From: Nodosilinea sp. P-1105
GTDB taxonomy: Bacteria; Cyanobacteriota; Cyanobacteriia; Phormidesmidales; Phormidesmidaceae
Direction: 5' to 3'
Assembly (NCBI RefSeq): GCF_012911975.1
Contig: NZ_SMDQ01000011.1
Location: 1 to 64,000 of the forward strand
DNA: 64,000 nt
This document shows positions 1-8,371 of this stretch, one piece after another. The notes beneath the pieces were generated by a model, which saw only the letters and a program-made list of their open reading frames with translations, was not told the origin of the DNA and did no database searches. A program made the position numbers and the translations under genes. Within the stretch, counting starts at the first letter, position 1, and each line of letters opens with the position of its first letter.

Positions 1-147
1 ACTGGCCTCCGTTTCATCACCTCTGAAAGTATGCCGTCTTAATTCCTAATGTGACACTTCAAAGGGCGGAATGTGGGGTATAGCGGCCTGGACTGCGCTT
101 CTATAGGCTAATGCATTTGTCAGGTTAATTCATGGGTGGCTGTGACT

Positions 148-570
148 TCACGGGTCAGGGGCCAAGGCGTCATGGGGTTGGGTGGCAATGGCTAACTGCA
201 CTCCCTCTAGGGTTCTCAGTTGATCCATCACCGTGACAACCCGGCCATGGGGGACACTGGCATCAGCCCGAATTACCACCAAGCTCCCTTCAGTATCGGT
301 GATCAACGTCTGTACGGCTGCTAGCAGCTGGTTGTCGTCATAGGGGCGATCGCCAATCAGCACCTGGCCACTGGAATCGAGGGTGACCACCAGTCGCTGT
401 TGGGGCTGCCCCTCGGCCGTTTGTGCCCCTGGCAGGGTCACAGGCAACCCTTCGTTGCGGGTTAAAAACAGACTGGAAATAATAAAAAAGGCCAGCACCG
501 CAAACACCACATCAATCATCGGCACGATGTTGATGCTTGCAGGGGTTTCCGGTTCATCGGGCAAGCGCAT
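148..570 (-). CDS. exbD: ExbD/TolR-type biopolymer transport protein
   Basis: A 140-residue protein of the ExbD/TolR family, which couples proton flow through an ExbB/TolQ partner to outer-membrane transport or envelope work. Residues 13-38 form the single N-terminal membrane helix, starting with the family-typical NIVPMIDVVF, whose Asp is the proton-carrying position. A periplasmic domain follows (about 45-135), with the usual VVIRAD strand. Length is normal for the family. It sits 6 bp behind a small gene on the same strand, so the two are probably cotranscribed. No exbB lies within the window; a partner could be just outside the left edge or elsewhere. The family call is secure. The transported substrate cannot be told. 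Confidence 0.9.
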   Translation of the reverse strand: MRLPDEPETPASINIVPMIDVVFAVLAFFIISSLFLTRNEGLPVTLPGAQTAEGQPQQRLVVTLDSSGQVLIGDRPYDDNQLLAAVQTLITDTEGSLVVIRADASVPHGRVVTVMDQLRTLEGVQLAIATQPHDALAPDP

Positions 571-576
571 AGGGTT

Positions 577-801
577 TCACACTCGAATCGGCACCCACGC
601 CCCCTGTAAGACTTGGCCTTGGGCTAAGGCATGCTGCAAGCGATCGATCAGATCTAACTCTAGGGGGGTGAGGTTAGATTGTTCTTGAATGTTAGCAATA
701 ATCGTCTCTACCTCTGGGGCTAATTCTCCTAAGGATAGGGTCTGACCAATCAAGGCTTGAAGACAAGCCGAGCGGTACAGGGGGGGTAAGTCAGCCAACA
801 T
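577..801 (-). CDS. Small conserved-looking hypothetical protein upstream of exbD
   Basis: I do not recognise this gene. From the ATG at 801 it encodes about 74 residues, beginning MLADLPPLYR and predicted to be mainly helical, with no membrane segment or signal. A longer reading from a GTG at 894 would give 105 residues, but the added part looks less protein-like, so I prefer the ATG. It ends 6 bp before exbD, which suggests one operon and possibly a role with the ExbB/ExbD machinery; that role is inference from position only. Frame and codon use match its neighbours. Confidence 0.55.
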   Translation of the reverse strand: MLADLPPLYRSACLQALIGQTLSLGELAPEVETIIANIQEQSNLTPLELDLIDRLQHALAQGQVLQGAWVPIRV

Positions 802-923
802 AGCAATTACCGTAGTTTGGGGGGTACTGATGACTTCAGTCCTACGGCCTCCAGCCCGGAAACAGGCGGCCAGTTTTACAATAGGTCCATCCACATGGTG
901 CTTTGGTGAATCGTCCGATCAGC

Positions 924-1391
924 TTACGGCTTATCCTGGCCACGGGCCATGGCCAAAAGCCTGGCGGCCACCGCATCAGCCACAGGCATCACCGAGAGGC
1001 GGTTGCCCCGGCGCACCACCCACAGGTCCTCGGGCGTAAAGGCGGCTTTCATTTGGTCTAGGGTGATGCCGGGGGCAAAGGTTTCTTTGTAACCGACCGT
1101 CACTGTGTGCCAACGGGGCTGTTCTGGCGATGACTTAGGGTCATAGTAGGGACTGGCTGAGTCAAACTGGGTAGGGTCAACCACTTGGGTCTCGACCACA
1201 TCCATCAGGCCCACAATGCCAGGGGGTTTAGTGTTGGAATGGTAGAAAAAGGCTAAATCTCCCACCGCCATGCTGGTTAGAAAATTGCGCGCCTGATAGT
1301 TACGCACCCCATCCCAAAGCTCAGTGTTATCCCGCTTTAGGTCATCAATGCTGTATACATCGGGTTCAGACTTCATTAACCAGTAGGCCAT
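924..1391 (-). CDS. EVE domain-containing protein
   Basis: A protein of about 155 residues made of one EVE domain, a PUA-like fold that binds modified nucleobases in DNA or RNA. The start MAYWLMKSEPDVYSIDDL is the classic EVE opening, and the conserved WDGVRNYQARNF and FFYHSN blocks follow. I chose ATG 1391 because the family starts there; an upstream in-frame start adds 10 unrelated residues. The start lies inside the 3' end of tsaE (26-bp overlap), so translation is probably coupled to that tRNA-modification gene. A role in reading modified bases fits the family but the ligand is unknown. Confidence 0.88.
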   Translation of the reverse strand: MAYWLMKSEPDVYSIDDLKRDNTELWDGVRNYQARNFLTSMAVGDLAFFYHSNTKPPGIVGLMDVVETQVVDPTQFDSASPYYDPKSSPEQPRWHTVTVGYKETFAPGITLDQMKAAFTPEDLWVVRRGNRLSVMPVADAVAARLLAMARGQDKP

Positions 1392-1866
1392 GGTCCGGCA
1401 AGTTCTCCAGTAGGGTGACATGGTCAGGGGTGATGGCCACCAGGGTCGCTTGGCGGCCCCCTGCGGCAGTGTCGGTGAGGGTGATCTCTAGGGCATCGGG
1501 GGGAGGGGGCCACAGGCGATCGCCCCATTCAATCGCCACTAACCCAGGGGTGGTTTCCAGCGGATCCCAATAGCTATCGAGATAAAGGGAGACGGCTTCA
1601 GCTGGGCTAAGGCGATATAGGTCAACATGGTAGAGGGGAATGCGGCCTTCCAGGTACTCGTTCACTAGGGTAAAGGTGGGGCTGGCGATTGGCTCAACAA
1701 GGCCTAATCCGGCCCCAATACCCTGCACCAAGGTGGTTTTGCCTGCCCCCAGATCCCCCGACAGCAGCAAAATCATACCCGCTGGGCAGTGCTGACCCAG
1801 GGATTGGCCCAGGTTTTTCGTGGCCTGCGGATGGGGCAGATCGAGCCGGAATGTACAGGGGACCAT
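1366..1866 (-). CDS. tsaE: tRNA threonylcarbamoyladenosine biosynthesis ATPase TsaE
   Basis: TsaE (YjeE) is the ATPase that works with TsaB, TsaC and TsaD to make the t6A modification at A37 of ANN-decoding tRNAs. The Walker A motif SGDLGAGKTT lies near residue 36, followed by the family motifs SPTFTLVNEY and LYHVDLYRL, and then the IEWGDRL block. ATG 1866 (MVPCTFRLDL) gives about 166 residues, near the usual 150-160; an upstream in-frame start would add a 21-residue tail without homology signs. The gene overlaps the EVE gene downstream. The tsaB and tsaD partners are not in the window. Confidence 0.92.
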   Translation of the reverse strand: MVPCTFRLDLPHPQATKNLGQSLGQHCPAGMILLLSGDLGAGKTTLVQGIGAGLGLVEPIASPTFTLVNEYLEGRIPLYHVDLYRLSPAEAVSLYLDSYWDPLETTPGLVAIEWGDRLWPPPPDALEITLTDTAAGGRQATLVAITPDHVTLLENLPDHGLLVNEV

Positions 1867-2063
1867 GAAACCAGGAAAAGGGTAGATGACTGAGCGATCG
1901 CGATCAGGAGAGGCTGACCCGTCCGCCACCCTTGAGTAACCGTCATACTTTTGTTTACTTTATCGTTAATGGCTGTCGATGAATAACCATGAATAACCGC
2001 TCTCATTCGAGCTCTATGGCCCAGTCTAGCCTTTAAAGTCTCAGCGCTTAGCCCGCTACCACC

Positions 2064-2678
2064 ATGATCATCACCGTCGCCAGCTTCAAGGGAGGCGTAG
2101 GCAAAACCACCACAGCCATTCACCTGGCCGCCTTTTTGCAGGGCTGCGCTGAGACCCTATTGATCGATGCTGACCCTAATCGGTCTGCCTTAGCCTGGGC
2201 CAGTCGAGGAGACCTGCCCTTTCGGGTGGTGGATGAATGGCAAGCCACCGAGCCGCTCCGGCCCTATGGTCATGTGGTGATCGACACCCCAGCCCGGCCC
2301 ATGGCCGATGACCTGGTGCTGCTAGCCAATGCCTGTGACCTGCTGATTTTGCCCACCACCCCTGACATTTTGGCCCTGGATGCCCTGGCTCTGATGGTGC
2401 AATATCTAGTGAGCCAGCAGATCAAAACCTACAAAATTCTATTGACCGCCATTCCCCCTCGCCCCAGTAAAGCAGGGGAGGAAGTCAGGGCCATGTTAGC
2501 CAAGACCGATTTACCGGTACTGGAAGGAGGGATCCGTCGCTATGCGGCGTTTCAAAAAGCCGCCCAAGCCGGTCAAGTGATTTACAGCGTTAAAGACCCT
2601 AAGGCAGAAGCCGGTTGGCAGGACTATAAGGCTGTCGGCCAAGAAATCTTGGCCAGCAGTCAGAACGTCTCTCCGTAG
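2064..2678 (+). CDS. ParA/MinD-family ATPase without a ParB partner
   Basis: A 204-residue ATPase of the ParA/Soj/MinD superfamily. The deviant Walker A motif KGGVGKTT is at residues 9-16, with the signature first lysine, and the Walker A' segment LLIDADPN follows at about 37. These ATPases position plasmids, chromosomes or protein cargos by forming dynamic dimers on DNA or membrane. It stands alone, divergent from tsaE and convergent with the exported protein downstream, with no parB or parS-like repeats nearby. It is shorter than typical chromosomal ParA, like the small orphan ParA proteins that place cargo such as carboxysomes or chemoreceptor arrays. The cargo here is unknown. Confidence 0.85.
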   Translation: MIITVASFKGGVGKTTTAIHLAAFLQGCAETLLIDADPNRSALAWASRGDLPFRVVDEWQATEPLRPYGHVVIDTPARPMADDLVLLANACDLLILPTTPDILALDALALMVQYLVSQQIKTYKILLTAIPPRPSKAGEEVRAMLAKTDLPVLEGGIRRYAAFQKAAQAGQVIYSVKDPKAEAGWQDYKAVGQEILASSQNVSP

Positions 2679-2712
2679 ACCAAACGTAGGTGCCCATCTG
2701 GGCCGATGATGA

Positions 2713-3090
2713 TTAAAAGGGGTTAGGCTCGGCTGGCTCTGTTGCCTCGACATCAAGGGTGCCCGGGGATTGCTGACGCATTGCTTCCTGCTGCAAGCTG
2801 CGAAAGCGATCGGCTTCAGTGGTCATTCGTCCTTGGTTTTGACGACTAAAGTCAGATAAGCTGGTTTCATTCATCAGGACTGCCCGGTGCAGCAGATCCA
2901 TCGGATTGGATGATTCCCCAAACAGGCCACCGCCACGGCTATCACTGCTACCGAACCCGGTGTTGGTATCGACCACAGGAGCACGATTAGGATCGGTATC
3001 TGTAGCCAGGGCCGTTGGGGCAGCAGCTACAACCCCCAGAACGGCTAGGGAACCGGCCAAGGTTGGTAAAAGCTTGATTGGGTAAGCCAT
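2713..3090 (-). CDS. Small exported hypothetical protein
   Basis: Unrecognised protein of about 125 residues. From ATG 3090 it begins with a Sec-type signal peptide: lysine at position 5, a hydrophobic stretch, then a likely cleavage site after PTALA. The mature part is hydrophilic, rich in Gln, Glu, Ser and Pro, without cysteines or a known fold. The start is fixed by a good ribosome-binding site (GGAG, 7 nt upstream); an upstream in-frame start would run through a pair of direct repeats. It ends close to, and convergent with, the ParA gene. A periplasmic or cell-surface location is inferred from the signal peptide only. Confidence 0.6.
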   Translation of the reverse strand: MAYPIKLLPTLAGSLAVLGVVAAAPTALATDTDPNRAPVVDTNTGFGSSDSRGGGLFGESSNPMDLLHRAVLMNETSLSDFSRQNQGRMTTEADRFRSLQQEAMRQQSPGTLDVEATEPAEPNPF

Positions 3091-3101
3091 AGGAACACTC
3101 C

Positions 3102-3133
3102 GTGACACCATAAACATCTGTGACACCGTAAAC
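3102..3133. promoter_or_regulatory. Paired 14-bp direct repeats just upstream of a ribosome-binding site
   Basis: Two copies of GTGACACC(A/G)TAAAC, at 3102-3115 and 3120-3133, are spaced 18 bp apart start to start. They lie immediately upstream of the ribosome-binding site of the exported protein gene that starts at 3090. Direct repeats two helical turns apart are a common layout for response-regulator binding, but they could also act in the leader RNA. The function is inference. Confidence 0.4.
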
Positions 3134-3322
3134 AAAAGCGAAGATCTGCTTACAGAGATCTACTTTTCGAAGCATTTGCTAAACATGACTCAGATAGTTT
3201 GATGATATCTAAGTCAGGGGAAAGCTGCCAAGTGATCTAACGATATACCTCCCTGCTAACCCCGCAGCCCCCGACTATGACAGTTGATGTCGCCAAAATG
3301 TCGCCAAACATCAGCGCCAAGG

Positions 3323-4597
3323 CTATCCCATGACTCGATAGCCGATATCGCGACGGTAGTACATATTTTCAAAGCAGATATGATCAACGGCGGTGTAGGC
3401 ATTGGCGATCGCAGCTTTAAAGCTATCCCCGAGGCCAGTGACCCCCAGCACCCGGCCCCCATCTGAGACAATGGCGTTGCCCTGGCGGCGAGTGCCAGCC
3501 TGAAAGACCAGGGCGTCGGTGGCCGCGGCTTCTGCTAAGCCAAAAATCTCCATCCCCTTAGGGTACTTATCTGGGTATCCTTCGGCGGCCACCACAACGC
3601 AGGCGGCGGCCCCCGGTTTCCACTGCAAGGGGGGAAAGTCGGCCAGGCGCCCCTCAATGCAGGCCAGCATCACCTGGTGCAGCGGGGTTTCCAGCAGGGG
3701 CAGCACCGCCTGGGTCTCGGGATCGCCAAAGCGGCAGTTAAACTCCACCACATTGGGAACCCCTTCCGGTGAAATCATTAATCCGGCATAGAGAATTCCA
3801 CAGTAGTGGATGCCTCGATGCCCTAAGGTTGCGATCGCCGGTTCCAGCACTTGTCGCTGCACCTGGGTCATAATCTCGGGGGTCACCACCGGGGTTGGGG
3901 CATAGGCGCCCATGCCACCGGTATTAGGGCCTGTGTCCCCCTCCCCAATCGCCTTATGATCTTGAGCTGGCAGCAGGGGGCGAATGGTGGTGCCATCGGT
4001 AACCGCCAGCACTGACGCCTCTTGCCCAAGCAAAACATCTTCTACCACAACGGTCTGGCCCGCCACCCCAAACTTGCCACTAAAGGCCGCTTTCAATGCC
4101 TGGATGGCATCGTTGAGGGTGGTGGCCACTGTCACCCCTTTACCCGCTGCCAAACCATCGGCCTTAATTACAATTGGGGTCCCTCGCTGTTCCACGTAGG
4201 CTAGGGCTGGGTTCAGGTCAGTAAACACTTCCGCCCGGGCCGTAGGAATACCGGCTTCAACCATGAACGCCTTAGACCAGGCTTTGCTAGCCTCAATTTG
4301 GGCGCCTGCCTGGTTAGGGCCAAACACCTTTAAACCCTGCCCCTGCAAGTAGTCGGTAATGCCTGCGGCTAACGGTTGCTCTGGGCCAACCACCACCAGG
4401 GTAAAATTATTCACCAGGGCAAAACGAGCAATGCCCTGAAAGTCATCCAGGGTCATGGCCAGGTTCCGGCATTGGGGTAACGTCGCAGTGCCGCCATTAC
4501 CAGGGATGCACACCACCTCCGTCACATCCGCAGACTGCAACAGGCACCAGGCTAGGGTGTGTTCACGGCCACCATTGCCGATTACAAGAGCTTTCAC
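3323..4597 (-). CDS. purD: Phosphoribosylamine-glycine ligase
   Basis: PurD (GAR synthetase) joins glycine to 5-phosphoribosylamine with ATP, the second step of purine synthesis. The 424-residue length is standard. The N-terminal LVIGNGGREH motif, the ATP-grasp lid around IVIKADGLAAGKGV, and the signature FNCRFGDPETQ are all present. Translation appears to start at GTG 4597 (VKALVIGNGG, read as Met). The gene is monocistronic-looking, with a roughly 150-bp spacer after it on the same strand. Other purine genes in the window (purQ, purS) lie 15 kb away. Confidence 0.97.
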   Translation of the reverse strand: MKALVIGNGGREHTLAWCLLQSADVTEVVCIPGNGGTATLPQCRNLAMTLDDFQGIARFALVNNFTLVVVGPEQPLAAGITDYLQGQGLKVFGPNQAGAQIEASKAWSKAFMVEAGIPTARAEVFTDLNPALAYVEQRGTPIVIKADGLAAGKGVTVATTLNDAIQALKAAFSGKFGVAGQTVVVEDVLLGQEASVLAVTDGTTIRPLLPAQDHKAIGEGDTGPNTGGMGAYAPTPVVTPEIMTQVQRQVLEPAIATLGHRGIHYCGILYAGLMISPEGVPNVVEFNCRFGDPETQAVLPLLETPLHQVMLACIEGRLADFPPLQWKPGAAACVVVAAEGYPDKYPKGMEIFGLAEAAATDALVFQAGTRRQGNAIVSDGGRVLGVTGLGDSFKAAIANAYTAVDHICFENMYYRRDIGYRVMG

Positions 4598-4674
4598 AGG
4601 CTAAATTCTTAGGGGAAATCGTTACTACCATTCTCCCATGGTCTATCCCCCCCGACCAGAGGGATTTCGGCGGG

Positions 4675-5925
4675 TTATGGATTGCTGCTGCCTTGAATCT
4701 GTCGGGGTAGATGGACCGCAAAGGTGGTGCCCTGCCCCAGTTGGCTATCCACGGTAATCCTCCCTCCCATTAAGCTCACGAGGGAATGGATAATCGCTAA
4801 CCCAAGGCCAGTACCAGAATTACGACGACGGATAGTTTGGTCAATTTGACGGAACGCCTCGAAGATATGGGGTAGGTGGTCGGCATCAATGCCGACACCA
4901 GTATCGGCAACAGTTAACGTAATGGTGTCAGCATCTTTGGCGGTAACACTGATCCGAATGGCACCGCGATCGGTAAATTTAATCGCATTGGAGACTAAAT
5001 TCACCAACACCTGCCGCAGCCGGTGCTCGTCATTCACCACAATGGGGTTTTCTAGGGTCAGCTGAGTATCCAGGGTAAGCTGCTTCTCACTCGCTAGGGA
5101 CTGGAGATCAGACAGGGTCGCCATCACCAGGCGATGTAAATCAACGGGGGCAGGGGTTAGGCTGAGCCGTTGAGCTTCTAACTTGGAGAGGTCAAGAATA
5201 TCATTGACTAGGTTTAGCAAATTTTTACCGTTGGTAAAAATACGCTTGATCATTTCAGCCTGATAGTCGTTTAGTGGCCCTTTGGCCTGGGTGTCCAGAA
5301 TTTGCGAAAATCCCAGAATCGCATTCAAGGGGGTGCGCAATTCGTGGGACATGGTGGCCAAAAATTCCGACTTCACCCGGTAGGCCTCCAACAATTCTAA
5401 GTTTTGGTCTTGAATATATTGGCGCTGGCGTTCCAGTTCTTGATTTTGCAGCGTCAACAAAGCGTTCGTTTGGTGGAGCTTAGCTCGGGCTTCGGCCTCT
5501 CGCTGCTCGGCCTCGTAGACCCGCATCGCGTTGCGCAACAACGACGCCAGTCGGTCAGGGGAAACCCGAGGCTTGACCAAATAATCATTGGCCCCAGCTT
5601 TCATCAAATCGACAGCAATTTCTTCGTCCCCTTGCCCAGTCAGCACAATCAGCGGAATCGCCACCCCTTCCGATCGCAGTTGACGAATCAGCGATAAGCC
5701 ATCCTGTTCAGGTAAGCGATAGTCCAGAAAGACACAGTCATATCGTTGGGTACCCAACGCTTCCCGGGCCTTCTCGGCGTTCGTGACTTCAGTGATGGTG
5801 ACCTGTAAATCCGCTTGCTTCAGAGCACGACCAATCGCCATCCGATCGACTTCATCATCGTCCACCAACAAAATCGTTAGCTCCTTAGCCATGGCGGCGG
5901 CCCACCCTTTAGGAATTGCTTGCAT
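4675..5925 (-). CDS. Response regulator-histidine kinase hybrid
   Basis: A soluble protein of about 416 residues: an N-terminal receiver domain, a coiled-coil linker, then HisKA and HATPase_c domains. The receiver has the acidic pair in LLVDDDEVD, the phospho-acceptor Asp in FLDYRLPEQDG, and the Lys in YLVKPR. The kinase has the phospho-His in MSHELRTPLNAI, an N box at NLVSNAIKF and G boxes DTGVGI and GTGLGLAI. The start is ambiguous: ATG 5925 has AGGA nine bases upstream, while ATG 5892 (MAKELTILLV) is closer to the domain. It lies just downstream of a stand-alone response regulator (about 47-bp gap), so the two probably form one phosphorelay operon. The input signal is unknown. Confidence 0.93.
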   Translation of the reverse strand: MQAIPKGWAAAMAKELTILLVDDDEVDRMAIGRALKQADLQVTITEVTNAEKAREALGTQRYDCVFLDYRLPEQDGLSLIRQLRSEGVAIPLIVLTGQGDEEIAVDLMKAGANDYLVKPRVSPDRLASLLRNAMRVYEAEQREAEARAKLHQTNALLTLQNQELERQRQYIQDQNLELLEAYRVKSEFLATMSHELRTPLNAILGFSQILDTQAKGPLNDYQAEMIKRIFTNGKNLLNLVNDILDLSKLEAQRLSLTPAPVDLHRLVMATLSDLQSLASEKQLTLDTQLTLENPIVVNDEHRLRQVLVNLVSNAIKFTDRGAIRISVTAKDADTITLTVADTGVGIDADHLPHIFEAFRQIDQTIRRRNSGTGLGLAIIHSLVSLMGGRITVDSQLGQGTTFAVHLPRQIQGSSNP

Positions 5926-5972
5926 TGGCAATGGTCCTACCTATGGTAATCCAGGAGCTAGGGGTAAGTAAC

Positions 5973-6404
5973 TTAAGGAATTTCACACAGAGCCCAATAT
6001 TTGTTCAGGGCTGCCATCACCTCGGCAAAGTTGGTGAAGGTGACAGGTTTGAGAATATAACCAGCCACGTTCAACCGGTAAGCTTCCACCCGGTCTTGGT
6101 CCTCATCAGAAGTAGTCAACACAACCACTGGGGTGGCACTCAGCTCGTCATCTTGACGCAGCTCGTGTAAAAACTCAATGCCATTCATTTTCGGCATGTT
6201 GATGTCTAGCAAGATAATCCGCCGGTGGCCAGGAATGCGGTCATACCTATCATCGTTGCCTCGCAACATACTTAAGGCTTCCAGACCATTGTTGGCAACA
6301 TAGAGCGGGTTGGTGATGTTGCTGCGTTTAAAGGCTCGCTGGACGTTCATGACGTCCACTTCATCGTCCTCCACCAGCAAAACGTTAACAATCCGATCTT
6401 CCAT
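5973..6404 (-). CDS. Rcp1-like single-domain response regulator
   Basis: A 143-residue receiver domain with no output domain, resembling the cyanobacterial phytochrome response regulator Rcp1. Phosphorylation-site residues are all present: acidic residues in LLVEDDEVD, the acceptor Asp in LLDINMPKMNG, Thr in VVLTTS, and Lys in YILKPVTF. The start is well supported by GAGGAG five to seven bases before ATG 6404. It is the first gene of a pair with the hybrid kinase downstream, which may be its phosphodonor or acceptor. No phytochrome gene is in the window, so pairing with one would be guesswork. Confidence 0.92.
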   Translation of the reverse strand: MEDRIVNVLLVEDDEVDVMNVQRAFKRSNITNPLYVANNGLEALSMLRGNDDRYDRIPGHRRIILLDINMPKMNGIEFLHELRQDDELSATPVVVLTTSDEDQDRVEAYRLNVAGYILKPVTFTNFAEVMAALNKYWALCEIP

Positions 6405-6650
6405 AGGTGCTCCTCGGGTGACAGTCGGGCCAAGCCTGGAAACAGTTAACCTGACGCCGCCTAAGCGATAATTGTCGGTAGCCTGACTAACCCGGCATAA
6501 AGTTCACCGGTCACCTGTCCAGTGGCTTTACTGAGGCCCTAAAGCAGCCACAAACCATCCGCACTACCGATGATGAAACCTAAGGCTTAACTCAGCTTGA
6601 CAGTGATAATAATGAATACTTCTAATTCTATCGACATGAATTACGAGGTT

Positions 6651-7757
6651 CTATCTGTCTAAGGGAGGAAAACCTTGGCCTACCACCTGCAACCTAGGCA
6701 CTTGGGCGGTTAAGGCGTGAGCGTGTACCCCCGCCCGGTGGGCGGCAATCAGGCCAATAGCCTCTAGGTAAGAGGCCACTCGCACCACTGGCAAGCCAAG
6801 GGTAGCGGCGGGTACGTCCAGGGTCGTGGTATTGGCATCTACGGCGATCGCCTGGACGCCTGGACGGCTGAGGCTTAAGACGGCGCTCCCTCCCCAGGCA
6901 CTGGTGGGGGCAATAATGGCATCCACCTGATCGGCCCAAAGAGCCGTTCCCTGGGCGGTCGTCATGACAAACTGGGGGGCTCGGCTGAGCCCGGCTAGCA
7001 CACAGGGTAGGAAAGTATAGCCGATTTCCTCGGCCGCAGACTTAGGGGAAATTTTGGGATCTAAGGGCAATGGGCTGAGGGCAGGGGCATGGGCGCAGGG
7101 CACTTGGAAGGTGCGTACCACTAGATGGCTAATCACCGCTTCAGCCCCAGCGAGAGGATCCACCCCTTGGCCCTGGCGATAGTTTTGCAGAACCGTGTCA
7201 TCGGTGTCATCGGGAAAACGAGCCACCACAGCGATCGCCGTAGCGCCTGCGGCCAAAGCTTTCTCTACGGCCCGTAGCAAGGCGTCCGGCTGCTGGATAG
7301 TGCCCCAGGTGGCCCCCGACACGGCTGTACGTAGTGCTACCCCCAAAGGGGCGTCCGTGACCACATAATCGGTCAGATTTAACCCCAAGGTAGCCCGAGT
7401 AGCCTCAGCCGCTTGCAGGTGTCGCCAGCGCAGTTCGGTTTCAATGCCCTGGTCAAGAACTAGGCCGATGCGATTGCCATGGACCGGGCGTAACCCCCAC
7501 CGGCCAGCGGCAAACTGATCTAGACCATACCCTTCCACATAGAGCGCGTTGGCTACGGGCCAATATAGCTGAGCCCCATTCATCACGTTGGGATGGGTGA
7601 TCAGGGTGTCCACCACCGCAGCCAGCCCCCGAGCCACAGGTAGGGCATCCCCGGCATAGCCACCAATGGCGGCCCCAATGCCGGTGGGCACCACTAAAAC
7701 AGCCGTATAGGGACGGCGGTGGCACATATCCTGAACCATAGGTGAGCCAAACAGCAT
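6651..7757 (-). CDS. DUF3326 family protein
   Basis: A 368-residue protein of the DUF3326 family, widespread in cyanobacteria and plastids and of unknown function. It opens with VLVVPTGIGAAIGGYAGDALP, a glycine-rich stretch typical of the family; no membrane helix or signal is seen. Its start codon overlaps the stop of the preceding 60-residue gene (TAATG), so translation is coupled, which also fixes the start. The four genes from 8545 to 6651 run the same way with short gaps and include a ferredoxin. A redox or cofactor role would be inference from that context only. Confidence 0.8.
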   Translation of the reverse strand: MLFGSPMVQDMCHRRPYTAVLVVPTGIGAAIGGYAGDALPVARGLAAVVDTLITHPNVMNGAQLYWPVANALYVEGYGLDQFAAGRWGLRPVHGNRIGLVLDQGIETELRWRHLQAAEATRATLGLNLTDYVVTDAPLGVALRTAVSGATWGTIQQPDALLRAVEKALAAGATAIAVVARFPDDTDDTVLQNYRQGQGVDPLAGAEAVISHLVVRTFQVPCAHAPALSPLPLDPKISPKSAAEEIGYTFLPCVLAGLSRAPQFVMTTAQGTALWADQVDAIIAPTSAWGGSAVLSLSRPGVQAIAVDANTTTLDVPAATLGLPVVRVASYLEAIGLIAAHRAGVHAHALTAQVPRLQVVGQGFPPLDR

Positions 7758-7939
7758 TAAGACTGAACGGTGACTACAGCTTCCACCGTGGCCATACGGG
7801 AACCAGGGTCGACGTGGGTGATCGCCCAGCGCAGGGGATACCCCTGCTCAGCCAGGGCGGCTTCAACCCAGGCAACCAAGTCACCCTGGGCATCAACCAA
7901 GCTGATCTCCAGGGTGATGAACTGTGTGACTAGGGCCAT
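7757..7939 (-). CDS. 60-residue hypothetical protein coupled to the DUF3326 gene
   Basis: A short acidic protein of 60 residues, starting MALVTQFITLEISLVDAQGD. Its stop codon shares a base with the DUF3326 start, a strong sign that it is a real, translated gene. The predicted fold is alpha/beta (strand, helix AWVEAALAEQG, strand). I do not recognise a family. It lies 75 bp after the ferredoxin gene on the same strand. It may act as a partner subunit or chaperone for the DUF3326 protein; this is inference from coupling. Confidence 0.65.
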   Translation of the reverse strand: MALVTQFITLEISLVDAQGDLVAWVEAALAEQGYPLRWAITHVDPGSRMATVEAVVTVQS

Positions 7940-8013
7940 GGACCTACCGCCTTTGCTTCTACGTCAGTATGGCCAAGATATCGACTTTGCCCTGGGGCGT
8001 CCCTACGCTGGGA

Positions 8014-8331
8014 TTACCCTTGGCCAAATTGCTTTTGGTAGACAATATCTTCTTTCTCAGTTTCCACTTTCAGGTCAGAGCGGGGATAAGCCACACAAAG
8101 CAGGGCATACCCCTGGGCTTGCAGATCAGGGCTAACGCCCATACCGTCGGTTTGATCAACATTTCCTTCCAGTACTAGGGCCGCACAGGTGGTGCAAACC
8201 CCCGCACTGCAAGAAAACGGCAACTCTAACCCCGCCTCTTGGGCGGCGGTCAAAACAGTCTTATCGTCTGGAACAGTAATGGTATGGGTCTTGCCCTGAT
8301 GGTTAATCTCGACGGTGTAGCTGGTGGCCAT
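8014..8331 (-). CDS. Plant-type [2Fe-2S] ferredoxin, FdC-like
   Basis: A ferredoxin of about 105 residues. Cluster ligands are visible in CSAGVCTTC plus a later Cys in YALLCVAYP, the plant-type pattern C-x4-C-x2-C-xn-C. It differs from the main photosynthetic ferredoxin (petF, 15413-15712) by SAGVCTTC replacing RAGACSTC and by a C-terminal extension ending DIVYQKQFGQG. Such extensions recall the FdC group, low-potential or specialised electron carriers. I chose ATG 8331 (MATSYTVEI); an upstream in-frame start would add 22 residues with no ferredoxin character. It sits third from last in a same-strand run ending in DUF3326. Confidence 0.88.
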   Translation of the reverse strand: MATSYTVEINHQGKTHTITVPDDKTVLTAAQEAGLELPFSCSAGVCTTCAALVLEGNVDQTDGMGVSPDLQAQGYALLCVAYPRSDLKVETEKEDIVYQKQFGQG

Positions 8332-8371
8332 GGCAGGATGAAAACTCGATGTAAATCCAGCATTCAACCTA

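Noticed and set aside
577-894. Longer version of the gene upstream of exbD (105 residues from GTG 894)
   Set aside because: The first 31 residues look non-coding and no ribosome-binding site is seen; ATG 801 is preferred.
6597-6625. TTGACA with TTCTAA about 17 bp downstream on the plus strand
   Set aside because: Good spacing but no plus-strand gene follows; the next gene is on the minus strand. The match is probably chance.
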